64,000 nucleotides of DNA, from NCBI RefSeq assembly GCF_932274485.2, contig NC_065883.2, positions 45,850,539 to 45,914,538 of the forward strand, written 5' to 3'. The stretch is from Patella vulgata. Taxonomy: Eukaryota > Mollusca > Gastropoda > Patellidae. The position numbers and the translations under genes were made by a program. The notes beneath the pieces were generated by a model that had not been told where the DNA came from, searched no databases, and saw only the letters and a list, made by a program, of their open reading frames with translations. How positions within the stretch are numbered: the first letter of the stretch is position 1; the number at the start of each line of letters is the position of its first letter. Shown here piece after piece: positions 45,390-56,824 of this stretch.

Positions 45390-46777
45390 AGTCTTCATCT
45401 TCATCATCAGCCTCGGACCCACTCCTCTCTTCAACTGCACCAAGAAGTACAACACCAGCCATTTTTTGCTGCCAGTCAACAGCACCCACTTGGGAGAGAA
45501 AGTGGTCTTTGAGATGTTCTCTCTGATGTCTGGCACCCACAGTGGCGCGGCCCCTTGCAGGTGGCAGTGGAACATCTTCCCAGTGAGGTTCATGTCTCCA
45601 GGACCCGGGTATGATATTGTGCTCTTCATCCTTGTGATCCACCACATTGGTTGCTATCACCACCCTCTGCCCCAGCAGGTTGTGCAGCACCACAGTAGTC
45701 TCCACCAAATGTCTGACGGACTCTACCTTCTGTTCCAGTGTTCCCAGTAGGTACCTGAACCTGTTTGCCAGGATGCCAAAGGCATTCTCCAACACTCTTC
45801 TACCCCTTGAGATCCTGTAGTTGTAGATTCTCTGCTCATCTGTCACCCCCCTTCTACTGTATGGCTTCGTCATGTAGCTCTTCAGGCCAAATGCTTCATC
45901 AACCAGGATGAAGTATGGAATAGCTGGCTTAGTTTCCCCAGGGAGAGGGCATGATGGGGGCAGCCCTATGGACCCATCTGCTACGCTTTCAAAGAGCTCA
46001 GAGTCTATGAATATCTAAGAGTCAGACATGTGTCCTTTACCTCCCAGCTCAATCCAGATGTACTGTGCATCTACCAAGGCCAGCAATGGTATGGAGAAGA
46101 ACCCCTTGTAGTTGTGGTAGAGACTGCTTGTGTTTGCTGGCTTCTTGATGGCTATATGTTTTCCATCCAAGGCACCAACTGTATGGGGGACATGCTGCCT
46201 CTGTTCAAACTGCTGGGCAAGGTTTCTCCATGCTTCAGGGGAGGTAGGTGAGTTGAAGACCTCATCTTTATAAGCCAGTACAATGGCCCTGCACACTTCC
46301 GGAATCAGCTCTGATATGGTGAAGATACCACATCGGAATCCATATGCCAGTGACCAGATGTCTCAAGTTGATTGCCAGCAGCTTGAGGCCAGCGGACAAG
46401 GGGTGCCTGTAGTTAGTCTGCTGCTTCTGGATGACTGGTGCCACTCTCTCCAGGATATCATCGAACACCTCAGGGGTAAATCTGGTGAAGTTTCTGAAGG
46501 CAGCAGGGTCTTCTAATCTGAGTTGTGTATCCAGGAGGCTAGTGTATTGACCAAACTGTTTTCTTCTTTCTTCAGTGAGCCATGGCCTGGTCCAGCAGCT
46601 CCTGATGAATAGTCTTCTCCCTCCTGCTGGTAGACCAACCTCCCCTTGTCTTTGCAGTTCTTCCTCCGCCCCAAGGGCTAGGATGTATTTATACAGTAGG
46701 GAGACAAACATCATGTCTTCTTCAGATAGATTATGCTCTAGTACATCTGGAAAGTCTGGATCTTGTAGTTCTGTCAT
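45388..46777 (-). pseudogene. Harbinger DDE transposase (HARBI1-like), broken
   Basis: Minus strand. The N-terminal part (46777-46268) has MTELQDPDFPDVL, RPWLTEERRKQFGQYTSLLD and FRNFTRFTPEVFDDILERV. Then [16 protein letters not shown] (first Asp), [32 protein letters not shown] with a following DSEL (second Asp region), and SRRGVTDEQRIYNYRISRGRRVLENAFGILANRF (the Glu). The motif order and spacing fit PIF/Harbinger nucleases. There is a frame change near 46350 and one in-frame stop directly after SDS (about 46016). The rest is well preserved, so inactivation is not ancient. Confidence 0.85.
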
Positions 46778-48837
46778 CGTGTTGTGGAGTCAAAGATGCA
46801 ATGATTTTGTGGATCTGCTCTGTATCAAAAGCAGCATGAAATTTTCCAATACGTAACACAGCTTAACAATGCACAAAGCGTAATAAAGTTTATCAAAGCG
46901 TGATTTAAAGCGCGATTTAAAGCGTAACAAAGCGTAACAAGGCCTGATCAAATCGGGAAATAATTCGTCCCCCGAAGCGTAACCAATTCGTATCAGAGCT
47001 TATCCGAGCGTAACATTACTTAGGAGATCGTGATATTTTTGGAAAAGTAACTAGACTTTAGTTCAATGCATTTATTTTTGGAAATAAGAAAAATCGTAGG
47101 TGTCGTTTTCGAGAAAAGGGCGTCTCAAAAGGCTCCAAAACGGAAAATTTTCCGCGTACCATAATTTATTTTGTAACCCTCGAAATCGTATCATTCTGAT
47201 GTCATATGATATTCCATTAAAAGGGGCTATCCAACGACACTTTAGTTCTTTGGGTCCGATAACATCTGACGGAGATATCAATTTCTTCGCAAGAGCGCCA
47301 ATTTTTTTAACCTTTTTTTTATTTTTTGAATACTTCCGGTATGGAGATTATTGCCGGGATAGTTTGGGCCATAGAATAGCCGCAGGGCTCTGTAATGATA
47401 TATTACATTATCTGATCAGATAAAATGCCCCTGAGAAATCCTATGTTCAAAAGTGCCAAAAATGTCAAAATATCGAAAAGAAAATTTCAATAACTCAATA
47501 CATATTATACATCGTTAGATTGGTAATTAGGTCAGCTATCCGAATATTCAACCTTTTTGTAAAAAATCTGTTTAAATAATAAAGTAATACAGCATTTGGG
47601 AAATGGGCAGAAAAGTCGAAAAAAAATCGAAAAATAAAGGGCGATATCTCGGAATGAAACTTATATTACTGGAATCATATGGACTTCAGGTATCCAAAAA
47701 TGTAGGTCAAATTTGAAAATTTTGAAAAATAACAAAAAATGTCTCGTAAACAACGTGTTTTCAATTTTCGAACGATAGAAGTCATATACGAATATTCGAA
47801 ATTGGGAAATGTGAGATAGCCATTGTCTTGAAAAGGAATCAGGGTTTCCGAAAATAGGTAAAGAATTGACGAAACCACGGCCGATTTTCAATTCCGGAAA
47901 AAAGTACAAAGTTCGGTCACTTCCGGTATGCGCAGAATTTTCATATATAGTTTATCAAGTAGCCACCATATGGTTTCCAGATAGAAAATTTGGTTCCAGA
48001 TCGATATCTGTTTTCGATCATGGAGAAATAGGCTACCGCGGAAAAAATAATAATTATAATAATAAAAATAATTTAAGTAAAAACAATAGTCTTTCAGACA
48101 ATAACTAGACCTGCATGGCAGTACTGAATTGGCTTTCAGGAAACAGACCCGAAGAAAGCATACGAAAGTCCATTCACTGGGCTATCGAACGATACTTGGC
48201 ATAAATCTTTATTTTTATGCATTTTTTCAAAATATCGGATATCGTATCCACTACTTATGGTTTACGTATCAATTTCGGGATAATTTTAAAACGTGGCGTT
48301 GACAGTTAACTTCCTGTACCAGGAGATTCAAAAACATCCATTGAGCAATTTTGAAAAAAAAAAAAAAAATAGAAGAGCATTTTCAGTAATTTAATGATTT
48401 TTAAATTTTTTTCAAAGTTTGAGGCTACTTTGGACGATTTATATCATTTCAAGCCTTTTACATTTGGATGCACACCATAGACCACAACTCGCTAACCTCT
48501 AGGTCCAATAGTGAATCCCCATATTAGTCGAGAAATTGAAAGATTTTCCAGCTTGGTTCTTCCCTTGTGAAAAGTGTAAGGATGATGGATGACCTGACAA
48601 AGGACAACATATAGTCAGCGGGTATGAGAAACCCAGGTCCTATGTACGCCTTTTCTTGCACGTAACACAACCCAAAACAATTGGAATACTAAATAAGTTC
48701 CCTATAGCGCATAAATCCTTGATACTACACTTGTTAAAAAATAGATTTCCACAATTTTCTAAATTGATTATCTATTTCTGGTAATGTGCACCACTCTGAT
48801 GCCATTTTCTACCTAAGTAACTGTGGGAGTGGGGAGG

Positions 48838-49150
48838 GGGAATAGTTAACGTGTCCGCATTCCTTCATGAGGTCTATCATTGAATCGATTGGTGTGGATG
48901 CGTCATATATTATACATGACAAGGACTAGGGCCTGTCCAATCTCCTGGGTTTCCTCCCACTGCGAAAGTTTCTGTCACGAAGTCAAAGTGCTGTGGATTC
49001 CAGACTCCTGGGCATATGGCCATCTGGTTTCCTCCCACTGCTAAAGACCCCAACGCACAAGTATATTATTGAAATGAAGTTTAACCATAAGTTATGCCTG
49101 CCCAAAATGACATCTTTTGTGTCGATGGAAGTTAAACCACATTTCTTCAC
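48838..49150 (+). mobile_element. Old SINE family A copy inside repeat copy 2
   Basis: Counterpart of the 42770-43095 SINE: AATAGTTAACGTGTCCGC, CATGACAAGGACTAGGGC, GGTTTCCTCCCACTGCTAAA and the end GGAAGTTAAACCACATTTC. Confidence 0.65.
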
Positions 49151-49899
49151 CAGCCAAGTTGGTATAAGAAATAGATTTTCACGATTAGCTATTACACACT
49201 TCAAATAACAAAGGTCTGTAATTGCATCAACTCGGGTAGTCTCCGACACCCACAACCCACTAATCTTCAATGTACAGGAGGGGTTTTAGACGAAAAGTTT
49301 CCTTGCCCATGCCTAACCGGGGGTTGTTTTGGGGGTTTTTTTTCTAGACGGTTGATTATACAATATAGGCAGACCACTATTAATTTCTCCAATGTTGAAT
49401 CACTGATGTTCTACATGCAGTAGCCCATTCCCTAAATTTCGTCGAGGACTTCTATTTACAGCACAGCTAGTATGCCATTATGGGATCATCAGAGTACTGA
49501 ATTTGTATAAGGGTTGAACACCAAAATTTCAATTCACTGATATTCATAGCAGACTGGGGACAGAATATCATGACCGTGTTAGTGCAAAAACAAAACAACG
49601 CTTCTTGACTTGTTGTATTCTTACGCCATAAAAGTCTCAAACCAGACAGAAAATAGAAATTCAATACCTCTTCATCAATTCTACACCCAAATGTCAATAC
49701 AGATAGGCAATCAAAATGGCAAAAAAAGAAACGAGACGGACACCAAATCAGGCAGAACATAGATATTTAATGCAAAATTAATAGTGTTCTGCATCCATCT
49801 AGCCACATCAGCTACCAAACGACACCTTTGTTGTTTTGATTCAATGACACCCGACGGAGAAATCTCGATTTTCGCCAGAGTACCAATCTTTTAAATATC

Positions 49900-50165
49900 G
49901 GGTGGCCGAATGGTTAGCACGCGCGCGCTTTATCATAAGGCCTGCCATTGAGTCAACTGGCGTGGTTTCGAATCCTCGGTTTTACGTGACAAGGAGTAGG
50001 GTTGCCTGTCCAACCTTGTGTTTTTTCTCCGTGTCCTCCGGTTTCCTCCCACTGCTAAAGACCCCTACGCGCAAGCGAATTATTGACATAAAATTAAAAC
50101 CATATGTTAGTCCCTTAATGACCTAGTCTGTGTCGAGGGGACGTTAAACTCCATTTCTCTCTATC
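49900..50165 (+). mobile_element. SINE family A, best-preserved copy
   Basis: tRNA-like promoter: A-box region GGTGGCCGAATGGTTAGCAC, B-box GGTTTCGAATCC at 49968-49979. The body is ACGTGACAAGGAGTAGGG and GGTTTCCTCCCACTGCTAAA; the 3' end is GGGGACGTTAAACTCCATTT with a short CT-rich tail. It is present only in repeat copy 2, so it postdates the tandem duplication. Confidence 0.85.
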
Positions 50166-52039
50166 ACTCTATGACATCCTAAACACCGTTAGGAGCCTAA
50201 GTAACAGAAGTTTAAGAAACAAATTTAGAGTAGTTTTCGTGATAAAGACGTCTGGATAGGCTCTAAAAAGGAAAATTCTGGATTTTAAGCGTCCCATAAT
50301 CTATTGCCTTAAGCATCGAATTTGTATCATTTGGATGTCATAGGAACGTCCATTATTCGGGCTATCCAATAAGACTGTATTTGTTTAGATTCGGTGGAAT
50401 CTGGCGAGGTAATCACTTTTTTCGCAAGATCACCATTTTTTTTTTACTTTTTACGTTTTTTTTTTTCAAAATGTCGGATATTTTTTCGACTACTTCCGTT
50501 TTTGGGATCATTGTCGGGATGGTTTTAACAAGTTGTTAGGATACTTGACTTTCTATACCAAAAGTTTCAGAAACATCCATTGAGCTGTTTTCAAAACAAA
50601 GAAAAATAGAAGAGCATTTTCAGTCATTTAAGGATTGTTCTACTTTTTTCAAAGATTGAGGCTCTTTTTGGACCATTTATATTATTTCAATGCATTTATT
50701 TTTGGATTCATGCTATAGACCACTGATAAGACTCTGAGTAAAAAAAAGTTGAAGAAAAATCGTAGGTGTGTTTTCGAGAAAAAGGCGTACCATAATTTAT
50801 TTTCTAACCATCGAAATTGTATCATTCTGATGTCATATGATAGTCCATGAATGGGGCTATCCAACGATACTTTAGTTCTTTTGGTCCGCTAATAACTGAC
50901 GGAGAAATAAAGTTTTTCGCAAGAGCACCATTTTTTAAAACTTTTCATTTTTTGAATACTTCCGGTATGGAGATTATTGTCGGAATAATTTTAATAACCG
51001 GTTTGGGCGATTAAATAGCCGCAGGGCTCTGTAAAGATGTATTACGTTATCTGATTAGATAAAATGCCCCTGAGAGATCCTATGTTCAAAAGTGCCAAAA
51101 GTGCAAAAATGTCAAAATATCGAAAATTAATTTTCAATAACTCAATACATGTTATAGATCGTTAGAATCGTAATTAGGTCACCTATCTGAATGTGTAACC
51201 TTTTTGTAAAAATCTGTTTAAATAATAAAGAAATAGAGCATTTCCCAAAATTTCACGATTTTTCCACTTTTTTCGATTTTCAGTCCCTTTTTTATCATAT
51301 TCCAGACATTTCAAAGTCTTATTGGACTGCTTCATACACAATACCTCCGAAGGGACTCTCGGTAGAGGAAGTTTAAAAAAAATCGTTGTAGTAGTGTCCA
51401 AAGGTTTGACAACATGGCCTTATGCTGCAGGGGTTTCGGAAAGATCGATTGATGCTTTTCAAAGAAATATTAGGGTTGGAAAATTGGCAGAAAATTCGAA
51501 AAAAATTGAAAAATAAAGGGCGATAACTCGGAATAAAACTTATATTACTGGAATCAGATGGACATAAGGTTTCCAAAAATGTATGTCAAATTTGAAAATT
51601 TTGAAAAATAACAAAAATTGTCTCATAAACAACGTGTTTTCAATTTTCGAACTATAAAAGTCATAGACTAATGCTCTAAATTGAAAAATGTGAGATAGCC
51701 ATTGTCTCAGAAAAGATTCAGGGTTTCCTAAAATGTAATTTGTTTGAAAATTAGTAAAGGATTGACGCAACACTGACCGTTTTTCAATTTTGGGAAAACG
51801 TAGCCAGAAGTTTCAAACATGACCGATCAAGTAGCCACCACCCAGTTTCCCCAATAGAAAATTTGGTTTCAGATCGATATATGTTTTCGATCATGGAGAA
51901 ATAAGCCCCCGCGGTAAATAATAATAATAATAATAAACTAGATCTGCTAGGCAGATATTAAAGCTTTCATATTCACGGTCAGTTTCTGTCACATGTCATG
52001 GGTTATATAAAGAATCTCAACAAGGAAAAGGAATTATTA

Positions 52040-52285
52040 AAAATTAAAATGCAAATAGTATGTTGTATAAAGTTACATTATGTGTACCAATTATTTCTCT
52101 ATAACCCAAAATACAATACCTATTTCTACGAGATATTTGTTTCAATCTAAGATAACTTTTAATTGTATTAAAATGTAAATACTATGTTGCATGAAGTAAC
52201 ATTATGTGTACCAATTATTTCTCTATAACCCAATATACAATACCTATTTCTACAAGATATGTGTTTCAATCTAATAAATTTATTC
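52040..52285. repeat. Two-copy tandem repeat, unit about 130 bp
   Basis: ATTATGTGTACCAATTATTT occurs at 52076 and 52200. Both copies continue with CTCTATAACCCAA, TACAATACCTATTTCTAC and TTTCAATCTAA. Confidence 0.8.
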
Positions 52286-52849
52286 ACTCTTGTCATATGG
52301 TGTGTATAAATACATGAATAACAGTGTCAAATTATTTATTGAAATAAATAATGGAATGATTACAAATTGATATTGTATGTCATGGTACTATCTGTTAGAT
52401 AAGACTACATGATATAATGATAATCCACTTTTAAGCCATCATGATCAACTGGGTACAACAACAAAGGAAATATCGTAAATACAATTCATATACTGTTAAT
52501 CTTATTGTAAAGAAATATTGGTTGTTTTATTTGATAATTAAAATACACATAATCATGTACATATTTGAAACCGAGGGAAATTATATCTGTATGAACAACT
52601 CTAAAAAATATAATTTCCTCAATCCAAATATTTTTTTTATTTGTATAAGTTGATTTACACTGAATAAAGATTACACAAACATACAAAAATGTGTTAGCTG
52701 AGTTAACACCTCAATGAGAAATGGTATTAGATTCCCCAGAGAGAATATGCAAATACTACTTGTGGCAAAATTGAAAGCTAATGTATTACATGGGGTGGTG
52801 GTGGTGGGGCAATGATTTTTGTTTATTATGCCTTGATTACAAAAATGGT
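52286..52849. other. No recognisable gene
   Basis: AT-rich single-copy DNA. Short ORFs on both strands are composed of AT-rich codons without a domain. A GGTGGTGGTGGGG patch is at about 52795-52808. Confidence 0.4.
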
Positions 52850-52925
52850 TAGCACTTGCGCGCTGTATCATAAAGCCTGTCATTGAGTCAACTTGCGTAA
52901 AGCACAGAGTCCGGTACCGGTGTCG
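52850..52925 (+). mobile_element. SINE family A 5' fragment
   Basis: ATGGTTAGCACTTGCGCGC followed by ATCATAAAGCCTGTCATTGA matches the head of the family A SINE. The remainder of the SINE is missing. Confidence 0.65.
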
Positions 52926-53119
52926 TGACGAAATTCCACTATTTTCCCCCTATAGAAGCCGTAATTGTGACCTGAAGCCGTGCCAAGAACAAACGACTTG
53001 AACGAATGCAGGTATCACCTAGGTACCAACATGAAAAGTTCCTCGTAGTACTCATGCTACCTTTGGTTCCAGCGTAGCGCATGCGCGAAGTCAAAACCAG
53101 CTAAATACGTTGTTATGGT
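52926..53119. other. Short unassigned stretch
   Basis: Higher GC than its neighbours (TAGCGCATGCGCGAAG near 53075). No gene recognised. Confidence 0.3.
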
Positions 53120-53675
53120 AACTTTGATCCTTAATTTCACCAAGGGGAGATAATTTAGAAAATTTCTAATGACATCTTTTAAGTCGCATCGGTAAGATCT
53201 ACTTACATACTAAATTTTATGAAAATCGTACAACTATTAAAGAAGTTGTCAAATTGATCTCAACTTCTGGTTCGAAATCACAGCGACGAATATTCGAAAT
53301 TCGAAAATCGGAAATTGCAGATTTAAAGTAAATATTTCAAGCTACTCAACGAAAAAAGAATAAGTAAAATAGGTCAAATAGTCACAAAGTTAATAACATG
53401 TAGGTAAAATGCATTGGTTCTTTTTTGACCATTTATATTATTTCAATGCATTTATTTTTGGATTCATGCTATAGACCACTGATAGGACTCTGAGTAAAAA
53501 AAGTTGAAGAAAAATCGTAGGTGTGTTTTCGAGAAAAAGGCGTACCATAATTTATTTTCTAACCATCGAAATTGTATCATTCTGATGTCATATGATAGTC
53601 CATTAATGGGGTTATCCAACGATACTTTAGTTCTTTTGGTCCGCTAATATCTGACGGAGAAATAAAGTTTTTCGC
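53120..53675. repeat. Partial U1 unit plus part of the 3.9-kb unit
   Basis: 53120-53420 matches the U1 repeat (AAGGGGAGATAATTTAG, AAAGAAGTTGTCAAATTG). 53430-53675 matches 50670-50930 nearly exactly (GACCATTTATATTATTTCAA to AAATAAAGTTTTTCGC). The Gypsy-like fossil begins abruptly after it. Confidence 0.8.
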
Positions 53676-55780
53676 CCCATAACTAGCACATCATCAATAA
53701 AGGCCAACGATATATTCCAATTAAGACCTTGTAAGACTAAATCTGCAGCGCGACTGTACGTGGAGGGACTATTCGAAGAGCCCAAATTTAGTCAAAAATG
53801 CTGTTTTCTTTTGATCCTCAGGTTTGACTTTGATCTGCCAATATGCAGAGTTCGCATCTAACTTAGAGAACCATTGATTACCTGCAAGGGTATCTAAACA
53901 TTCTTCGATAATAGGTAACGGGTATACATTCTTAGTCGTAACTGCATTAAGAGCTCGATAGTCAATACACCATTTTACATTTCCGTCAGGTTTGCGTATC
54001 AATACTGGGGCCAACGCCCAATCCGAAGTGAAAGGCTCAATAACACCTGCTTTTAACATTTTCTTTAAATGGGCTTCCTCCTCCGAGGCAAAACACAAAG
54101 GTGTCCTACGCATCCGTTCTTTAATGGGCAAGGCATTCCCTGTGTGAATGGCATGTTCTATAGAAGTGAAATTTCCTAAGTCATATTTAGTTTGAGCAAA
54201 AACATCTCTAAACTCAATCAAAAAATCAGCTAATTGCTTGGCTTGGACGCTTGACAAATCGTTAATTGATCGTTCATATAAGGAAACTAAATGTTCAGGC
54301 ATCTCTTGGATACCCTCTTCATTCAATTCCTCTTTGACCTTGGAGGGACCTACAGAGTTAAGGGTGGGGGACCCCGGGAAAGAATCTCCTAAGGGGATAG
54401 GAAATATTATCCCTTTCCAACCTCATAGGCTTGTCCAATTATATCATTAGATTTCAAAACAATTTCCTTATCGGACGCATTAATCAAACATACCGTGGGA
54501 TAATCAGTATTCGAATGAAGAGTACGACCGATAAGTAACTGTTCACTTTCTATAGGCTCTATCATATAATCTTTTAACGTCCTATCCATTTTACAAGGTA
54601 AACGAGTGACTGACCTAGCCGTAATAATAGTTTTAGTAGGGACCATAACCTGGGCAGTATATGGAGTACTATCAGCATTACACGTAGGCCTTAGTCCTGT
54701 TACTATGGGTATAGTCTCATCACCTACTATTAAACACTCATGTAAAAAGTCAATAATAACTTTTCATTTTCTAAGAAAATTTAAGCCAAGTAAAGCTGTA
54801 TCAGCTATTGGAGCCACATACACATTATCCGTGAACGTAAAAGACCCTATTCGGAGAGTAACGGGGCCAATCAAAAATCCATGAAATGTCATATTTTCGG
54901 CTGCTGCATGTATTGTAATATCCCTAATTTTGGGTGGCTTAATTTCGATTTGATCATAAACCTCAGGCGATATTATAGTACAATCCGAACCAGTGTCAAT
55001 CAACGACTCAGTAACTAAATTTTCTATTGTTAAAGGGACTCTATATGCAATAACAGAGGGTAATCTAGCAACAGAAATTTCATCATCAGGCTAAGAAACA
55101 CTAGCACTCCTCCCAACCTTGGATATAGGGGCAATGTCAATATGACATTTGTCTACAGGTTCAGGTAGGGGTGCTTGTTTCAGCTTTGGGCCTTGTTCAA
55201 CAGGGATCGAGGGAAGGTCTACTGCCTCGTCCCCTGATCGTTTAAATTAAATGTTTCATTGCAGAGGGAGGTAATTGCGAATTAGAAGGTCGCAAATGAC
55301 ATTCACTCTTATAATGTCCCGCCTGTCCACATCCGAAACATGTCACACTTGCTCTATTAGGTGAAGGGGAGGACCTTCTCCTATTTAAAGTTAAAATTAA
55401 AGTGGCTATCATGTCTTTAAGTTGAGTTATTTCCGTCTTCATCTGACTTATTTCAGACTCCTCTTTAGGTTTTTCAGGGGTGGCTTTAACATTTAAACTG
55501 GGAGGTTTAACTTGATTGCGCACAGGCGAAGGACTAGTCCTACGTACATGGGGATATACCGGACTATATTCCACTGCTGTCTGCATATCTGTTTGAGGCA
55601 ACTCCCTAAATCCTACTTGAGAGGGACTGGGTGATCTGGACTTAGGGTAGTAATAAGTACGACTAACCCGAGGGGATCTTGTGCCTTTATATGATCGTCG
55701 AGGGAAAGAGGATCGAGATTGACGAGAGTTAAATTTAGCCGAATAGTCCAGGCAATATAGCATATAACCTAGGACTAATT
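53676..55780 (-). mobile_element. Ty3/Gypsy-like fossil, 3' portion (zinc knuckle, protease, RT)
   Basis: Broken fossil on the minus strand. Order: a CCHC zinc knuckle (CFGCGQAGHYKSEC, about 55320-55290), an aspartic protease with DTGSD (about 55000), and the start of the reverse transcriptase (54326-53769; AGVIEPFTSDWALAPVL, WCIDYRALN, YPLPIIEECLDTL, FSKLDANSAYWQI). It is truncated in the RT palm at 53676, so RNase H, integrase and the 3' LTR are absent. Domain order and RT motifs fit Ty3/Gypsy (Metaviridae). The matching gag half is at 62885-64000. It is broken by several lesions as well as by the large insertion, and is middle-aged by its still readable domains. Confidence 0.85.
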
Positions 55781-55899
55781 ACAAAAGTTTTCATTTTGCG
55801 ATTTTTTATCTCTAATAACATCATAAATAAACATACTAAAAACATAGATCGAAATATTTAGTGGAAGTGAGTTAAAAATAGGCCTCAAATTACTAACAA

Positions 55900-56811
55900 A
55901 CTGCGAGTTTGCTGCTGGCCCCGGGAGGCCTCCATACCAATCAAGGGAGACTACTCAACGTACGATGAAGAGCGATCGGCCTTAACGCCGTCAACGCTGA
56001 CAACAGTTATGAGGATTTTCCGGAAATAGCACCCTTATATATGGTAAGTAGTAGCTACAAATACGTTTTATGTCGTAAATATGCGTTAATGTAGCTGTGA
56101 AAACAAACAATTGGGATAAAATAGTGAAATCATGCGAATTTCATGATACGTAATCGCACGCATTTTGAATCACGTCTGCTGACGGCAATAACATCATTCT
56201 ACACCTATTAAACACGGAAGAAGCTGAAAATAGTTGAAAATGTTTATGGAATTGTTGTTTATGTAAAAGAATATTACATATGTGTCAAAATGTCATCAAA
56301 AGATCATTAATATGTACACGTCCGTTTTTCGGTGAAAAAAAGTATGAAAACCCATTCGGGCCAAAATTGTAAATAAAAATGTATGCGACAAAAGCCGCAT
56401 TTCGGAGATTCTTGTGTACTTTAGGCTTTTAAATGAGGCAGTATCATTTTTTATTTAATATTTTACTATAGCTATGTTCACTATATGTTCTTATCAGATA
56501 TAACATATCATTTTGAATGCGAAAATCATTTTTTAGAAAACATCAAAACTCTTTTAGAAAAAGTATGACATGGTTTATTCATGGTATATATTAGAAAATA
56601 TTTTTCTTACATCTTGATTAATTATTTTCTTTTTATAAGAATGATAACCGATAGCTTTGGAAATAAATGTTAGTGTTGCTATATTTATAATTTTGTTAAT
56701 TCCACAATATATAGAAATCATTACGTAAACTATAAACATATAATGTTTTGATGAATTTATTGTCATTAGTTTCTAAACTCAAGTACTTACCTTTATTCTT
56801 TATAATTTCAG
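55900..56811 (+). other. Putative non-coding first exon and intron of the zinc finger / FEN-like gene
   Basis: A possible donor ATG|GTAAGTAG lies at 56043/56044 and an acceptor TTTATAATTTCAG ends at 56811, directly before the coding part. The upstream stretch has only very short Met-led frames (ATGAAGAGC... and ATGAGG...), so it would be a 5' untranslated exon with an intron of about 770 bp. Inferred by eye from splice consensus only. Confidence 0.4.
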
Positions 56812-56824
56812 ATTGAATGGTGTG

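Larger units (their letters stand above)
44599..47057 (-). mobile_element. PIF/Harbinger transposon (non-functional)
   Basis: 2459 bp flanked by TTA at 44596-44598 and 47058-47060, the target duplication usual for this superfamily. Comparison with repeat copy 2 (about 50680) shows the empty site. Termini AGTTAGGTTCAC and, on the other strand, AGTCTAGTTAC are weakly inverted. Dense AAAGCGTAACAAAGC-type motifs lie at both subterminal regions (44640-45080 and 46850-47010). One transposase gene on the minus strand is broken. The usual second Myb/SANT-like ORF was not found. Confidence 0.85.
41697..52000. repeat. Tandem repeat, unit about 3.5-3.9 kb
   Basis: The landmark AATAAAGGGCGATA recurs at 41697, 47632 and 51515. 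CTAGACCTGCATGGCAGTAC or a variant follows at 42036, 48107 and 51946. ATGCATTTATTTTTGGA occurs at 47070, 50692 and again at 53450. Copies 1 and 2 share, in order, TGATGGATGACCTGACAAAG, an old SINE, AACAAAACAACGCTTCTTG and AATCTGGCGA. Copy 1 is about 3.5 kb once the Harbinger element is subtracted; copy 2 is about 3.9 kb. No protein is recognisable, so the nature of the unit is unknown. Confidence 0.75.

Noticed and set aside
45349-45750. 133-codon plus-strand ORF with Ser/Leu repeats
   Set aside because: It is the antisense of the Harbinger transposase and its CT microsatellite.
49900-49990. Apparent tRNA gene with A and B boxes
   Set aside because: It has no cloverleaf closing stem and continues into a SINE body and tail seen in other copies.
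36120-53675. Numerous 60-110-codon ORFs on both strands
   Set aside because: They fall in diverged AT-rich repeat units, recur with the repeats, overlap on both strands and show no domain.
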